64,000 bases of DNA, taken from positions 37,754,462 through 37,818,461 of the forward strand of contig CM055271.1 of assembly GCA_029237695.1 (NCBI GenBank), in the 5' to 3' direction. The position numbers and the translations under genes are program-made. Below the pieces are notes generated by a model, which was given only the letters and a program-made list of their open reading frames with translations, was not told the origin of the DNA and made no database searches. This document shows positions 22,658-33,539 of this stretch, piece after piece; position 1 is the stretch's first letter, and each line of letters starts with the position of its first letter. Source of the DNA: Conchocele bisecta (Eukaryota > Mollusca > Bivalvia > Lucinida > Thyasiridae).

Positions 22658-23387
22658 GCACATGTTTCACATATGAATCCACTCCGTTTATAACTTCATG
22701 TATGAGGGTCGGTGGTCATGCAGTGTATGAGACGCTTGTGTGGATATCCTGTGTGAAAACTGCTGCATAATTCAGTACAATTCAGTATTCATTGTTGATC
22801 CATGTGTATCGTTTCTTGCGTGTATGTTGTATATATTTCCTTGTCGACGAGAAACTATTTGAAACTACGCTGAATTAAATGTTGTCGTCTGCTGGAAATG
22901 TTTTATTTTCAATATTTCTCGACAAAAACCTGGTTTTGACAGCACATGAGAATCGTCTCCAGTGGAGACGATTCTCATGTGCTGGCAAAACCATTTTTTT
23001 GTTAAGAATTAAAGCAAAAATGAAAAACAACAGACGGCAATTTCCGTCAACAGCGTAGGAAGGGTTAAGTCAATAAATATTATTCTATTCTTTACACATC
23101 AACATATTGCAATTATTGATTATATACTTTGCTTCGAAATGAAAACTTGTATTGGCATTTCATTAGAATTGTCTGCTTGGAGACAATTCTAATGAAATAC
23201 CAAGATGTGTTGTCATGGAAAATAAGAAAGATATGCTATATTTGTGGTCTGTTTATTGTTTTCTGCAGCATGATAAACGTACCACAACATTTGTATTGCT
23301 TTTTGATACTCGCTGCTTTTGATTTCAATTGGGTTTTTGGCAATTTTAATTGGGTATTTAAGCAAATACGCAGCTTATCTTGAGCCC
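22658..23387. other. Host intergenic DNA with two hairpins
   Basis: Hairpin 1 (about 22928-22996): TGGTTTTGACAGCACATGAG and GAATCGTCTCCAGTGGAGAC with their complements. Hairpin 2 (about 23155-23200): GCATTTCATTAGAATTGTCT and complement around GCTTGGAG. The loops share CTCCA-like words, so both may belong to one family. Confidence 0.5.
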
Positions 23388-23615
23388 TGGGTACAGCGGA
23401 ATATCTCAATACCGGACACCAATAACATGCATGTATATGTATTTCATTTTGATGGGTTTCTTTATAACGCATCTCAGATAATAATGCATGTTCATGATTG
23501 CAAAATACATAAGTATGTCACAGAATGGTCATAAGCCTGATTTGCAGTGGAACATCTCAAAACCGGACCCCCTGGATCCCTCCCAGGGTGTCCGGTTTTG
23601 AGAGGTTTCAATGTA
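23388..23615 (+). repeat. Family K repeat, diverged
   Basis: GGTACAGCGGAATATCTCAA, TACCGGACACC, TTTTGATGGGTTTCTTTA and CCTCCCAGGGTGTCCGGTTT follow the order of the other K copies. Confidence 0.6.
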
Positions 23616-23635
23616 TATAGCTGACAACCAGAAAT

Positions 23636-23860
23636 TACACAACCGCCTGCGTTAATGTAGTACAGATTTTTAACGTTTCTTAACATCTACAAATATTGCC
23701 AATGTCAACACGCAATCAAGCAATTTGATTGTCTGAGTCGAAGCTGTAGCACAGCTCAGGCTCCGCCAATCAAGCTGTTTGATTTCAAATACAGTATTTA
23801 AGTACTTTTAAATATAAAAAATGACAAATATTGGCCATATTAGCGCAGGTGGTAGTGTAA
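23636..23860. repeat. Inverted-repeat element, family G
   Basis: Ends are TTACACAACCGCCTGCGTTA and TTAGCGCAGGTGGTAGTGTA (complementary). The centre is GAAGCTGTAGCACAGCTCAG near CAATCAAGCTGTTTGAT. Other pieces of the family are seen near 6500, 6900, 10700, 24360, 25373, 45945, 49970, 61660 and 62060. Confidence 0.68.
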
Positions 23861-23949
23861 AATACGAAAAATCAATATTGTCCTCTACTTGTTTTTATTT
23901 TTAATATACATGTATTTCTTAGTAAAAACGACAGTTTTATTTATTTCAT

Positions 23950-24360
23950 ATAGGAATGAATGGCCTTTTTGTGGAATTTATCGGGGTATAAACTTGGAAA
24001 AGTCGCGGGAATACTGGACGAAGCGATAAAAAATTACAAGATTTTTTTTTTTTTGATTTTTTTTCGAAAATTGTAATTTTTTAAGGCCTCGTCAAGTATT
24101 CCCGCGACTTTTCCAAGTTTATATCCCCGATAAATTCCACAAAAAGGCTATTCATTCCTTATAATTCCAGCATTTGAAATAAATTCATCAAGAAAATGTG
24201 TTTATTTTCCTTTTTCTTAAGAATTATTTTAACTGCGCCTCACGGTTACGGAAAGTAGTTCGGCGTGGGAGTTTACTGGGATATAAATTTTGGACTGATA
24301 CTTGCTACGGGCCAAACAAATGTTAGGGAATTGTGTAAATATGTTTGTGCTGGAATTATA
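23950..24360. repeat. Foldback element, family A, copy 6
   Basis: Bounded by AGGAATGAATGGCCTTTTTG and TTTGTGCTGGAATTATA, with an extra inner inverted pair around poly-T (about 24028-24083), the same kind of interruption as in copy 1. Confidence 0.76.
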
Positions 24361-24512
24361 AATGCTTGAATACTGTGGTTGAAATCAAGCAGCTTGATTG
24401 ACTGAGTCAGAGCTGAGACAATACAATTGCTTGATTGCGTGCGTGTTGGCATTTCCAATATATGTTCAGAGACGTTGGTAATTTGGACAAGATTAACGCA
24501 GGCGGTTGTGTA
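24361..24512. repeat. Inverted-repeat element, family G, partial
   Basis: GAAATCAAGCAGCTTGATTG on the left and GATTAACGCAGGCGGTTGTG at 24489-24510. The left terminal TTACACAACCG is absent, probably lost next to the family A insertion. Confidence 0.55.
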
Positions 24513-24756
24513 AAATTGTGCCATATTATAAAGGTGAGTTTGTTGCCCAGGATCTATCATGGTCTATTATTCAATAAGCCTGTTTTCTCGTAGCGAGCAA
24601 CATGTTGTCTTTCCCTGCCGTGTAACAGTTGAGATTAACGCAGGCGGTTCTGTATCTTAGAATTCGCCATCTCTCAGATGTGGAAGTAACATGTACATGT
24701 ACGTCGTTTTCAGACATTGCGTGTTCATGTACATGTATGTTAAGGGCTCTCCTGTA

Positions 24757-25340
24757 GCATGTAGCCTATTTCACCAACATTGCAAAGTATACTTTTCTAG
24801 CAAAGTATAATTTGAGGGAGAAATTTTCAATTGTAGGATAAATTTATTAATGTTTATTATACTGCATGTATTACATTATCACAGCCAATTTAGCTGTGAT
24901 AATGTAATAAATACAGTATAATAATTCTGCAAACTTTTAATCATTAACTACCGTAAAGATTCTAATAGACGCACATGCTCTAATAGACGCCCACCCCCCC
25001 CCCCCCCACCCCCCACCCCACTTTTTACGTTGAAAATGACACATTTTTTGGCCGATTTTCACGAAATTAATGCCTATAATAAACGCCAGTACCGACTTGA
25101 AACAAACTCGGAGCTAATTGTGATTTTGTTTCATTCCATTATTTCGAAAGCAACTTCCTTTAAAATCGGGGAAAAAAACATAATTGCTACTTTCACTTTC
25201 AATATGCATATGCAATATGTATATGCATTTGTTAGTTCTATATGGACTAATGCATTTCAGGAAACATAAATGATTACTCCCTCAAAGTATACTTTGCTAG
25301 AAAAGTATACTTTGCAATGTTGGTGAAATCGGCTACATGT
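24757..25340. repeat. Foldback element, family D, enlarged copy
   Basis: The ends match copy 1 (TGTAGCCTATTTCACCAACA and TGTTGGTGAAATCGGCTACA). The left half has the ATTACATTATCACAGCC palindrome. Between it and the right end lies about 330 bp not found in other D copies. That extra part includes a C-run near 24990-25020 and TGCATATGCAATATGTATAT. Confidence 0.65.
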
Positions 25341-25372
25341 GTCGCGAAAAGTCGTCTTGCCTTGGATCATCA

Positions 25373-25530
25373 GTACACAACCGTCTGCGTTAATCTTGGC
25401 ATGCAATGATTGTCTGAGCCTGAGCTGTAGCACAGCTCATGCAATCAAGCTGACTTCAAGCTCAATATTCAAGTATTTTTAGGTAAAGAAATTGATAGAT
25501 ATTGGCAATGTTATTACGTGACCTACTTCA
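25373..25530. repeat. Inverted-repeat element, family G, partial
   Basis: ACACAACCGTCTGCGTTAAT at the left and GAGCTGTAGCACAGCTCATG in the centre; the right terminus is not recognisable. Confidence 0.5.
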
Positions 25531-25918
25531 CGATAGTAGACGCAGATGTTGTCAGTTGTCATTGCACGAATATCGCTTTCATTGCGAGTTTCATATCGCG
25601 AGTTGCAAGACCAGACTCCACGTGTTCGTAAAACGGAAGGCATTCGAGTTGACTACACTACATGTAAGTGAAGCAGTTATTATTGCACGCTGTAGTACAA
25701 AGTAGTCGGTGTGAAACGTACATACCCACTCAGTAGGCACAAAATATTCTTTACAGGAATTAAATAAGTGTATACATGTAATTGTGTCACTATTCCACCA
25801 GTTCTAAACATTTCAAGAGCCCGCTATACATATTTAATCATTTAGTAATATTTATTTTACTGATAGTGACTCACGGTGGTATCAGGCTATTTTCATATGC
25901 AAATGAGGCATGATAGGT
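25531..25918. other. Host DNA flanking the Polinton on the left
   Basis: No repeat or gene is recognised. The last bases before the element read ATAGGT. Confidence 0.4.
25914..25918. repeat. Target-site duplication, left (TAGGT)
   Basis: TAGGT lies immediately before the first base of the left terminal repeat and equals the five bases after the right one (43126-43130). The sixth base differs or is misaligned. Confidence 0.75.
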
Positions 25919-26024
25919 AGTAGTATATAAGAGTCATAATGATACAAGTTTATATGGAAGCCACCCACTACGTGTGGTGGCTTCCACACGAAACTTGTAA
26001 TCATTATGACTCTTATATACTACT
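25919..26024. repeat. Terminal hairpin, left (106 bp)
   Basis: The first 106 bp fold on themselves. AGTAGTATATAAGAGTCATA pairs with its complement at 26005-26024, then ACAAGTTT and TGGAAGCCACC pair with their complements around a small CACTACGTG centre. The only clear breaks are a one-base bulge and a six-base mismatch (TTATAT against TCGTGT). Confidence 0.88.
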
Positions 26025-26108
26025 TCTCGCGAGACCATATATTTATGACATGAGAAGATACACCCTATTAGAGATAAAAATCCCTATGTTATACTCAGTA
26101 TATATATA
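25919..26108 (+). repeat. Polinton left terminal inverted repeat
   Basis: It matches 43125-42932 in reverse complement, the main difference being a 4-bp duplication (CCCT) present only on the right. The order inward is: 106-bp hairpin, CTCGCGAG palindrome, GACATGAGAAGATACACCCT, then GTTATACTCAGTATATATA. Confidence 0.93.
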
Positions 26109-26354
26109 CAACAATCTGTCATACTTTTATTACGAATAAAATATAAACTGACACCCTATTAGAGATAAGAAATCTATAAGTTATACTCAGTATTTACAGC
26201 AATCTGTCATAAATATAAACTGACACCCTATTAAAGACAAGTTATCCATAAGTTATACTAAGTATATTACAACAATCTGTCATACATTTATTACGAATAA
26301 ATATAAACTTACACCCTATTGAAGATAAAAAATCTATTAGTTATACTCAGTATA
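26060..26354 (+). repeat. Tandem expansion of the inner terminal repeat before the polymerase gene
   Basis: ACACCCTATTAGAGATAAAA plus the downstream GTTATACTCAGTATA and CAACAATCTGTCATA words start at 26060, 26151, 26222 and 26311 (spacings 91, 71 and 89). The first copy is part of the terminal repeat. The right end of the element has only one. The polymerase start codon directly follows the last copy. Confidence 0.85.
26340..26354 (+). promoter_or_regulatory. Putative terminal promoter of the polymerase gene
   Basis: GTTATACTCAGTATA abuts the ATG at 26355. The same string stands just before the ATG of the zinc-ribbon gene at the other end (minus strand, about 42937-42952). TATA-like character plus identical placement suggests a promoter or initiator carried by the terminal repeat. 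Confidence 0.45.
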
Positions 26355-29300
26355 ATGCCTACCATAAAGCAAATGAGAGAGCAAGCTAAGAGTTGGGGAA
26401 TTTCCCTAAGAGGTTTGAGACTCAAGAAAGATATAGCAGATAGGATAAGTGACGCGCGAGCCGTCGTCTACGAGGAGAGGCTGCGCGTGCGGTTTCGACC
26501 GGACGACTGCCCGCCGACCTCGAAAAACGCTCCGAGAAATTGGAGAACGAGACGACGGCCAGTCTGCGCGCCACGCTTACGCGCAGCGTGTAAAAGAAGA
26601 TCCCAGCGCACGTAGAAAACCCCTATACAAGGCGTACTACAATAAGATTTATCAAGGGTTGGTGGGGAGACCTCCCAAGAAGAGGACAGATATCGCCAGA
26701 GCTTTGGTGGAGGAGGGTCCCAGGATTCTCTCCGAAGAAGCCGAAGTTAGGGAAACTGTTGATAGGGGTAGGAGGAAGATAGTATGGACTTTCGAGAGGG
26801 GGGTAGACGGGGAGATCGCTAATCGCATAATGAATAAAATTCGCCCAGAGATGACCACGGCATGTTACCTGAGGTATTCGTGCTCGTATCGTATTAGGCA
26901 CATAGAGACCGACGCTACTATGATATATCACAAACAATCAAAGGGCAGTCCGTGGATAAAACGAGATCGCCAAAGCCGAGAGTTGGATATCCGATAGAGA
27001 GAAAGGTCGAATGGACATCGACAAAGTCGATAGACCAAACACAAAATGGACCTTCGTTCGTTGGATATCGGTCGAGGTGAAGATGATCATCGACGCGCAA
27101 CAACTTCTCATGGGAGCGGGAAAACTCCCAGACTGGCTACGACAGAAAAAGGGAATGTATTCCGTCGACACGTACGACGACTACATGTGTCTGTTTAGGT
27201 GCATAGCCATCCAACGTGGAGGGAGACCCGACGGGTGTTGTAGGAAGGCACGAGCTCTGGCTCGCGAATACCTCGGGCACGATAACGGACCGGGTAGTAA
27301 GGGAATCCCCCTGGATGATATTAAGAAGGTCGAAGAGTGTGGTACCTCATGAAGGTTCCGGCAAATTACGACGTGGTTGGGGGGGAAGACAATGACGATA
27401 GGAATGTTTGGAGGTCACTCGTTCCTCATAACGAATCTCCGCAAGATGACGAACGAGTACGGGTGCACCGGATGTCAACAACGGTTCACAAAGTCGTGTA
27501 ACATGCACAGGCACGCGACCACCTGCATGGGTGGGAAGACCGTGGTGACATGTCCAGGTAAGAGGGTAGAGAGACCACAGTCGGCCTACGAGAAGGCGTT
27601 CTATCCTAAGGGGTCAGCGAGTGTGAGGTCGATTCAATGGTTGAGCAGAGAGGAGAGGGTGGGAAAGCACATACATCACGCCAACTGCGGTCACGGTGGT
27701 GAGAGGTGGGTGGCCGGTGATCCGGTCGACGGTTACTGTCACGAGACCGAGACCGTGTTTCAGTTTCACGGATGCTACTGGCACGGGTGTCCGAGGCATT
27801 GCATGAGAGGTAACGCGAGATCGCTGTACAAGAGGACGAAAATTCAAGACGCCAAGATAAGGAAGGCGGGTTACGAGCTGGTGGTGATGTGGGAGTGCGA
27901 GTGGTTGAATGATAATTTTGATAAAATTAATACCTACTATCCACAATCGCCACGCGAGGAGGAGACGACTCTATAACCCTCACCAGATAGTATACGACTT
28001 TGAGGCGTATCTCGACAAGTCTAAAAAGCACGCGACCCACCAAAGACCTGACCTTCGAGGTCGAGCACGTTCCTATATCGGTGTCGTTGGGGGATACGAT
28101 GCATGAAGGGATCACACACCTATGCGAACGAGATCCCGACACGCTAGTCGAGAAGTTCGTGACCGAGCTGCAGATGAGAGGCAAGGCAATCAGGGAGGGG
28201 GTTAGAAAGAAGTATCTGCTGGCCGACATAGATTAGTTATCGAAGTCTCAGCAAGCAAAGATTATCTCATGGATTGATCAAGTCCCGGTGGTGGGGTTCA
28301 ACTGTAGCAGGTACGACCTGAACCTCATCAAGCAGTACTTTGTAGAGAAGTTGGCGGCCACCGTGAATAAGGTGATGGTCGGAAAGAGAGCCAGCACGAC
28401 GATGTTTCTGTTTACCCCACCCCGGAGTTTAAATTTCTCGACATCATCCAGTATCTGGGACCCGGTACCACGTACGACCGGTGGGTTAAGGCGTACGACT
28501 GTAAAACGGTAAAGTCTCACTTTCCATACGAGTGGTTCGATAGCGCGGACAAGCTCGACCATCCGGGGCTGCCAGACTATCCCGAGTGGTACTCGAAGTT
28601 GAAAGGTGAGTTCCTACTGTCGTTGTCCGAGTGGAAAGAGTGTAAGAAGGTATTCCGAGAAAAGGGGATGAAGACGTTCAAGGAATGGTTGCAACACTAC
28701 AACGACTTGGATGTAAGACCTTTCCTAGAGGCTCTGACTAAAATGGCGGAGTTCTACAAGGGAAGAGGCGTGGACATACTCAAGGATGCCGTGTCTCTCC
28801 CCGGTGTTTCCCTTCAGTACCTACTCCGCGGGTCGATCGATGGGAAGGCGGACACACCCGAGCTGTGGTCACCGAATTTTGAAACTTACGAGAATGATGA
28901 AGCAGGGATTGGTCGGTGGTCCGTCCATAGTATTCTCCAGATACGCCGAGGCTGGAAGGTCGACGATCAGGGGTCAGGTGGGGAGTCGGGAGGAGAAGAT
29001 GTGCAAGGCGGTGCTGGGGTACGATGTCAATGCTCTGTACCTATCTAATCTATCGAAGGACATGCCGTGCGGTGAGGAGCAGATATGGACGTGTGACGAC
29101 CCGGAAAGACAGTCGTATATAGACAGTTTCGTGAGGAAGGTCATGAGTGAAAAGTGGTTCGGATTTGCGGAGTTGGATATAGAGGTTCCGGAAACGTTGA
29201 GAGACAAGTTCTCGGCAATGTCACCGCTGTTCGTTAATCGAGAAGTCGATGAGAAAGAGGTTCCGCAGCACATGAAGGACTACTGGCCGGGACTGGGAGG

Positions 29301-30264
29301 AATAGAGTCGAAGGGCAGAGAAAGCTCGTGGGGGCAATGTCCGCCAAGAAGATGATCATATACTCACCGCTGCTAAAGTGGTATCTGGAGCACGGTCGAT
29401 CGTCAAGGCGGTGCATAGGGTGATAGACTACACGCCCGGCAAACCGTTTCAATGGTTCGTTAAAGAGGTCACCGCTGCTAGACGGACGGGGGACGTCGAC
29501 AAGAGCAAGGCGGTGTTGGCGGAGATATTCAAACTGGTTGGCAACGCGTGTTGTGGCAAGCTGATAGAGGCACAGAGAGACACCTGAACACCACATATAC
29601 GAAGGATGAGAAGACTGTCGATCGGGCACTGAGGTCGGCGTGGTTCGAAGACTTGGAGGAGATTGGGGAGGCTTACGAGATATCGAGCAGGAAGACTCGA
29701 GTGGTGATCAACAGACCGTTTCAGTGTGGCATAGCGGTCTACCAGTTGGCCAAGCTCCGGATGCTGGAGTTCTACTACGATTTCTTGGACAAGTACGTGG
29801 ATCGCGGAGATTTCGAACTGATACAGATGGACACTGACAGCATGTACTTCGCGCTGTCGGATAAGACGCTGGCGGCGGTGGTGAGAAAGAATATGAAGAG
29901 AAAGTTTAATAAGGAGAAGACCGAGTGGTTGGCGTGGGACGTGTGGAGCAACAGAACTCCGGACTGTTCAAGCTGGAATTCGAAGGGGATAGAGCCATCG
30001 CTCTGTGTAGCAAGTGTTACTACGTGAGCGGTGATGGAAAATCTAAGCACTCGGCCAAGGGGATGTCGAAGAGATCTAACGATCTGACTTGGGGAAGGTA
30101 TAAGAGTGCTCTCGAAGGGGGGTAGGGATATGGCGGAGAACAGGGATTCCGAATGATTAACGGGGTGATGAAGACGTACTGTCAACAAAAAATTAGGACT
30201 CTCGGCGTACTACGACAAGAGGAGAGTGATGGAAGACGGGTTACACACCGAGCCTATAGGATAG
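26355..30264 (+). pseudogene. pPolB: Protein-primed DNA polymerase B of the Polinton, frame-broken
   Basis: The gene spans 3.9 kb (about 1,300 codons, a normal Polinton size). Order of domains: an N-terminal helical SAP-like segment (26355-26460); a C2H2-type finger (CTGC at 27463); a VSR-like endonuclease-type block with FHGCYWHGCP at 27764; exonuclease motifs DFEAYLD (27996), GFNCSRYDLN (28291) and YNDLDV (28698); polymerase motif A GYDVNALY (29017), motif B KLVGNACCGK (29531) and motif C DTDS (29830). It ends HTEPIG at 30264. The family copies the element from a protein primer. Breaks: about ten frameshifts (near 26520, 26995, 27345, 27960, 28010, 28500, 29040, 29320, 29390, 29580 and 30020) and an in-frame TAG at 28234. 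All catalytic residues are still visible. Start chosen as the first ATG after the terminal promoter string. Confidence 0.93.
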
Positions 30265-30293
30265 ATAAAAAAAAAGAACTATGAGAGAGAATA

Positions 30294-31318
30294 CTAAAGA
30301 CTCTGACGATCCGGGGGTAGCTGGGTGTCAGAAGGCACCGCGAGAAGTTCTTCGCGAACAAACCCTCGAGATGGCCCATCATCCAAATAGTAGAGCACGG
30401 GCTCATCAGGCTTGGTACTAGATCGATCTAGATGATATACATTGAGAGACCACACGGGATCAGTCGCGCGGCGGCTGCCACCTTCGAGCTCTCCCAGTTG
30501 ATAGAGGTACCGGACGTCAATATCCGATGGAAGCCGTTGCTCCTCTAAACCAACGGGTCGACCGCGCGAGACGGCAGAGGGCTCGCTCGTCACTCTTTTA
30601 AACTTGATAGCATCTACGGGCTTCTTACCTATCAATCTGGTCACCTCTCCGTTCAGTGCAGTGCGGAGACCACGGCGGGCAGTCTGGCCACCCACTCGGT
30701 CGATCGCGTATGAGGGTCTACGAGTTCTTTGGCGTATTGGTGTCCGAACAGTCTCTCAGCCATGGTTAGATTGAAGCGTTCCACGATCCCCTGGTCCCGG
30801 TGGATGTTGACGCGGCCGCGTCTGACAGAAACTTTGTGCTTAGACAATAGATGAGAGACCGCGCCCATGAACTCGCGGCCGGGATCGACCTGGAGAAGAT
30901 TCGGACATCCTCTTATATATTCGGGAGAGAGCCTCGGCCACCTCCTTAGACTCTTTAGTGGCCAACGGCTCAGCCCCCTTATAACGACTCGCTACGTCAA
31001 CGACTGTCAGCGCGTACTTGTACGTCTTACGACCGACGCGATCGTGAGGGAGAAACAGGAGATCTGCTTGGTGAACTTGGTTCGGTACGGGCACGTCGAA
31101 TTTCGGGCGCGGAATATTGTGAGGCGCGGGTAAATAGATCTGCCAGATGGCCTGCTTCTTGAGCCATTCCTTGACAGCGTTTTCTGAAACCTTGGTCGCC
31201 GCCGCGAGGTTCTTGATGGCAGCGAGTCCCTTCCAGTAGCCGCGGGGCTATAGTACGTGTTCGCTAGCTTGCGTGTTAGGCGAACCGATAGTTTGGTATT
31301 AAGTTTGCGCGTGTTCAT
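30294..31318 (-). pseudogene. INT: Retrovirus-type (RVE) integrase of the Polinton, frame-broken
   Basis: The core carries the D,D35E catalytic triad: the aspartate of HQADLLF at about 31067, the aspartate of VDPGREF at about 30886, and the glutamate of GIVERFN at about 30781, about 35 residues after the second D. The C-terminal part (30294-30600) with PVLYYLDD and GFVREELLAV resembles the chromodomain/SH3-like tail of Polinton integrases. Such enzymes join the element ends to target DNA and make the short target duplication. At least three frameshifts (near 31240, 31080-30890 and 30690) interrupt it. The start overlaps the previous gene by 20 nt, and the stop lies 29 nt from the convergent polymerase stop. 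Confidence 0.92.
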
Positions 31319-31649
31319 CGTATGCGATGTATTCTAATATATCTGACAATCTCCAACATGCCCTCGCCAGATCGTCCGGTAACTGCGTCGATAATAATAA
31401 ACCTTTGTTGGAAGTACAATCGCGATTGGGGGTTAAGTTCTGAAGGAAATTGGGAAAATCTAATCCCCCAGGATTGGTGGAGGAATCTAACATCCGCTTT
31501 GCGAAAAGGGTGGCCGCTTTTTCATCCTCCCGCCACGTCTCGAGAGAATCTCGGGCCAGACGAATCATACCCTTTGCACCAGCTATGCGGTGTTTAAGGG
31601 CAGTGTAGCCTACATCAATCATAGCAAAATAAAGTTCGTCAACTGACAT
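31299..31649 (-). CDS. Small helical Polinton protein of unknown function (116 aa)
   Basis: An intact frame, last before the integrase in the leftward block, overlapping its start by 20 nt. The product is mostly amphipathic helix with many charged residues and no membrane segment or cysteine motif; no known domain is recognised. An AT-rich TTAAATTAATATATATA stretch stands directly upstream, so it may have its own promoter. Overlap with the integrase suggests coordinated expression. Its conserved position and good coding character support a real gene; the role is unknown. Confidence 0.65.
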   Translation of the reverse strand: MSVDELYFAMIDVGYTALKHRIAGAKGMIRLARDSLETWREDEKAATLFAKRMLDSSTNPGGLDFPNFLQNLTPNRDCTSNKGLLLSTQLPDDLARACWRLSDILEYIAYDEHAQT

Positions 31650-31690
31650 CGTTCTATATATATATATATTAATTTAAAAAAATAATTAAT

Positions 31691-32122
31691 TTAAAATCTC
31701 GATTGAATATAGTAGCCGACGAGACCCACCACACCCATTCCCACGACGATGAACGTGATCTCGCGGTCTTTTTGGGCCTCTGACGGTACATAGAAATCTG
31801 AAAGTTGGGGCTCGCGATCCAGCGGCGCGAGACTTTTCTGCGGATATGCCAGCGCGTACTTGCTGTTAGCTTCTTCAACGTTCTGAAAAGTTTGTGCGGC
31901 GTGATTTTCGCGGCGAAGCTCTTCATTGACCCAGTCAAGATGGGCGGTTTGTTTTTCCGACCACGCTTCCTTTGCGCTATTGAATTGTTCTACAGCTAAA
32001 TCGTGACGCGTACTCTCCTCATCCGCGTTCGAGTTTTGTAGTTTAGAGAATAGAAAGTTGCTGCCGGTGAACGCAAATGCGTTTAAGAGCGCACCACCTA
32101 CCATCATTGCGATTGAAGCCAT
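31691..32122 (-). CDS. Polinton membrane protein with hydrophobic ends (143 aa)
   Basis: An intact frame. Residues 1-25 form a small-residue-rich hydrophobic segment (ASIAMMVGGALLNAFAF). The middle (35-110) is a charged helix, and residues 120-138 (ITFIVVGMGVVGLVGYY) are a second membrane segment. I recall similar unnamed proteins in animal Polintons. A virion-associated inner-membrane or capsid-lining role is inference. The start codon directly follows the stop of the preceding gene (TAAATG), as in a compact viral transcription unit. Confidence 0.72.
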   Translation of the reverse strand: MASIAMMVGGALLNAFAFTGSNFLFSKLQNSNADEESTRHDLAVEQFNSAKEAWSEKQTAHLDWVNEELRRENHAAQTFQNVEEANSKYALAYPQKSLAPLDREPQLSDFYVPSEAQKDREITFIVVGMGVVGLVGYYIQSRF

Positions 32123-32359
32123 TTATTTCCATATATTAACTGGTAGAATTCCAGCTTTAACTAGATAATCTCGGGTCCAAACTGCGGCGGCCGCCACATC
32201 TAAGGTCGCGAGCCCTACGTCTCTCACAGTAAAGTCCAATTTGGGATCGGATCCTCCTAGGGCCATCTTTGATAGTCGAGCATACCCGATACTGAAACCC
32301 GATATCACCACGGCGTGATAAAGCGCATTCACTAACATTTTACCGTCTTGTTCAGCCAT
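32123..32359 (-). CDS. Small Polinton protein with hydrophobic helices (78 aa)
   Basis: An intact frame whose ATG overlaps the stop of the upstream gene by one base (TAATG). Two moderately hydrophobic helices (about residues 9-35 and 48-62) flank a short polar turn with GGSDPKLD. No enzymatic motif is visible. Position between two membrane-protein genes suggests it belongs to the same structural set. It is unnamed and is likely a conserved Polinton accessory protein. Confidence 0.7.
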   Translation of the reverse strand: MAEQDGKMLVNALYHAVVISGFSIGYARLSKMALGGSDPKLDFTVRDVGLATLDVAAAAVWTRDYLVKAGILPVNIWK

Positions 32360-32844
32360 TATTGCATATAAAAGGGGTCGCGATCAATGTTTAAATGGGG
32401 CGCATCCAATCGCGATTGGTGTTTCATAACTTTCTTCTGAACACTGGCTGGTTGTTTTTTCGATAATATGGGGTATTTCCACACGCACAGGGCACCAACA
32501 ACTGCCAGACCACCACCAACAACCCAACTCCAATTCACGAATTTGGGTGACAAATTCAAAGAATTTGGGTGTGCTTCCAATTCGTGAATTGGGGGTGTAC
32601 TCAACTCTGTCTCCGTCCCCGATTGCAACCCCAATCTCGATTGGAGTTTAGCCTCTCGAAGCTCGGCGAGTATTTTATCTTGTTTAACTTTTCGGGTGGC
32701 AGTCGCCGCCCGCCCAGCTGCCTGTCTTTTGGGATTTTTTATATGCCGTATGTCATCCAGTGGCGGAGTAACACTCGGGTTCGATTGGGTTGGAGCAATC
32801 GGGTTCAACTCCGTCACTCTCGCGGGTGTGTCTTGTGTCATCAT
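32359..32844 (-). CDS. Polinton single-pass membrane protein (161 aa)
   Basis: The N-terminal 90 residues are polar, rich in proline, threonine and basic residues (RAATATRKVKQDK). One membrane segment follows at about 109-125 (WVVGGGLAVVGALCVW), then a basic tail. The linker region carries several of the dispersed CCAAT...ATTGG palindromes and the 26-nt string also found in the fibre gene, so part of its length may derive from inserted repeats. It starts 9 nt after the preceding stop. Function unknown. Confidence 0.7.
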   Translation of the reverse strand: MMTQDTPARVTELNPIAPTQSNPSVTPPLDDIRHIKNPKRQAAGRAATATRKVKQDKILAELREAKLQSRLGLQSGTETELSTPPIHELEAHPNSLNLSPKFVNWSWVVGGGLAVVGALCVWKYPILSKKQPASVQKKVMKHQSRLDAPHLNIDRDPFYMQ

Positions 32845-32853
32845 TTTCAGGGC

Positions 32854-33399
32854 TTATAGTTCGTGGGCATATATGTCCCAAATTGACAGTGTTTTACCCG
32901 TGGTCAACGCGGTTGTCAACGGAGCTAAGTACATTCCAAACTTGTGATAAATTGAGCAGCAGGCTGTTCTAAGAGTGTGACCTATAAAAGGGTCAGTCTC
33001 TAGATCGTCAATCAATCCCGCGGTGTTTGGTATAGGGAGAAGTATACTAACGGCGGTTGCGTACAAATGAATAGCCGCCGATCCGAGAGTTTTTGTCATC
33101 TCCGCACCTAACCTAGATTCGTATCGCGCATACATTTTATCGATCTCCGCATCTGACATCTTATCCACCTGAAAAATAAAAACTGAGAGACGCCTACCGA
33201 GATAATGCTCCGATTGTCCCCCAGCAACCAGCGCAGCTAGCCGCTCTCGTCGCGCCGCATTTTCATTTTCATTCGGAGTCGTTGCACTCAACCCAATACC
33301 AACTCCAATTCGCGAATTGGGGGTTGCAGTTGATTCCGATTGCTCTGTCGGAGTTGAGGTTTCTTCCATTAGCTGATCGAGAAGTTCGTCGCAGTTCAT
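32854..33399 (-). CDS. Conserved Polinton protein with hydrophobic C-terminal half (181 aa)
   Basis: I chose the start at 33399 (MNCDELLDQLM). The frame is open 45 codons further upstream, but that part looks like a chance hydrophobic stretch, and an AT-rich promoter-like string (TTAAATTAATAATTTTG) sits just before 33399. Residues 20-55 are a low-complexity linker that includes a perfect CCAATTCGCGAATTGG palindrome. Residues 55-181 are helical, with hydrophobic patches (IHLYATAVSILLPIP, FGMYLAPLTTAL). No enzymatic motif seen. Likely structural, by position next to the capsid block. Confidence 0.65.
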   Translation of the reverse strand: MNCDELLDQLMEETSTPTEQSESTATPNSRIGVGIGLSATTPNENENAARRERLAALVAGGQSEHYLGRRLSVFIFQVDKMSDAEIDKMYARYESRLGAEMTKTLGSAAIHLYATAVSILLPIPNTAGLIDDLETDPFIGHTLRTACCSIYHKFGMYLAPLTTALTTGKTLSIWDIYAHEL

Positions 33400-33539
33400 T
33401 TTTTTCAAAATTATTAATTTAACTATTCTAACAAGTCTCATCACTTTAACATATTGCAAAGCGCACCACCCGATACTTATGATCACCATTATGCTCGCAA
33501 CAAAGCTCGCAGCGGAGCACCAAATTGTTAACATTGTTA

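Noticed and set aside
33400..33534. Upstream extension of the 181-aa Polinton gene
   Set aside because: The extra 45 codons are open but look like a chance hydrophobic run before an AT-rich promoter-like string.
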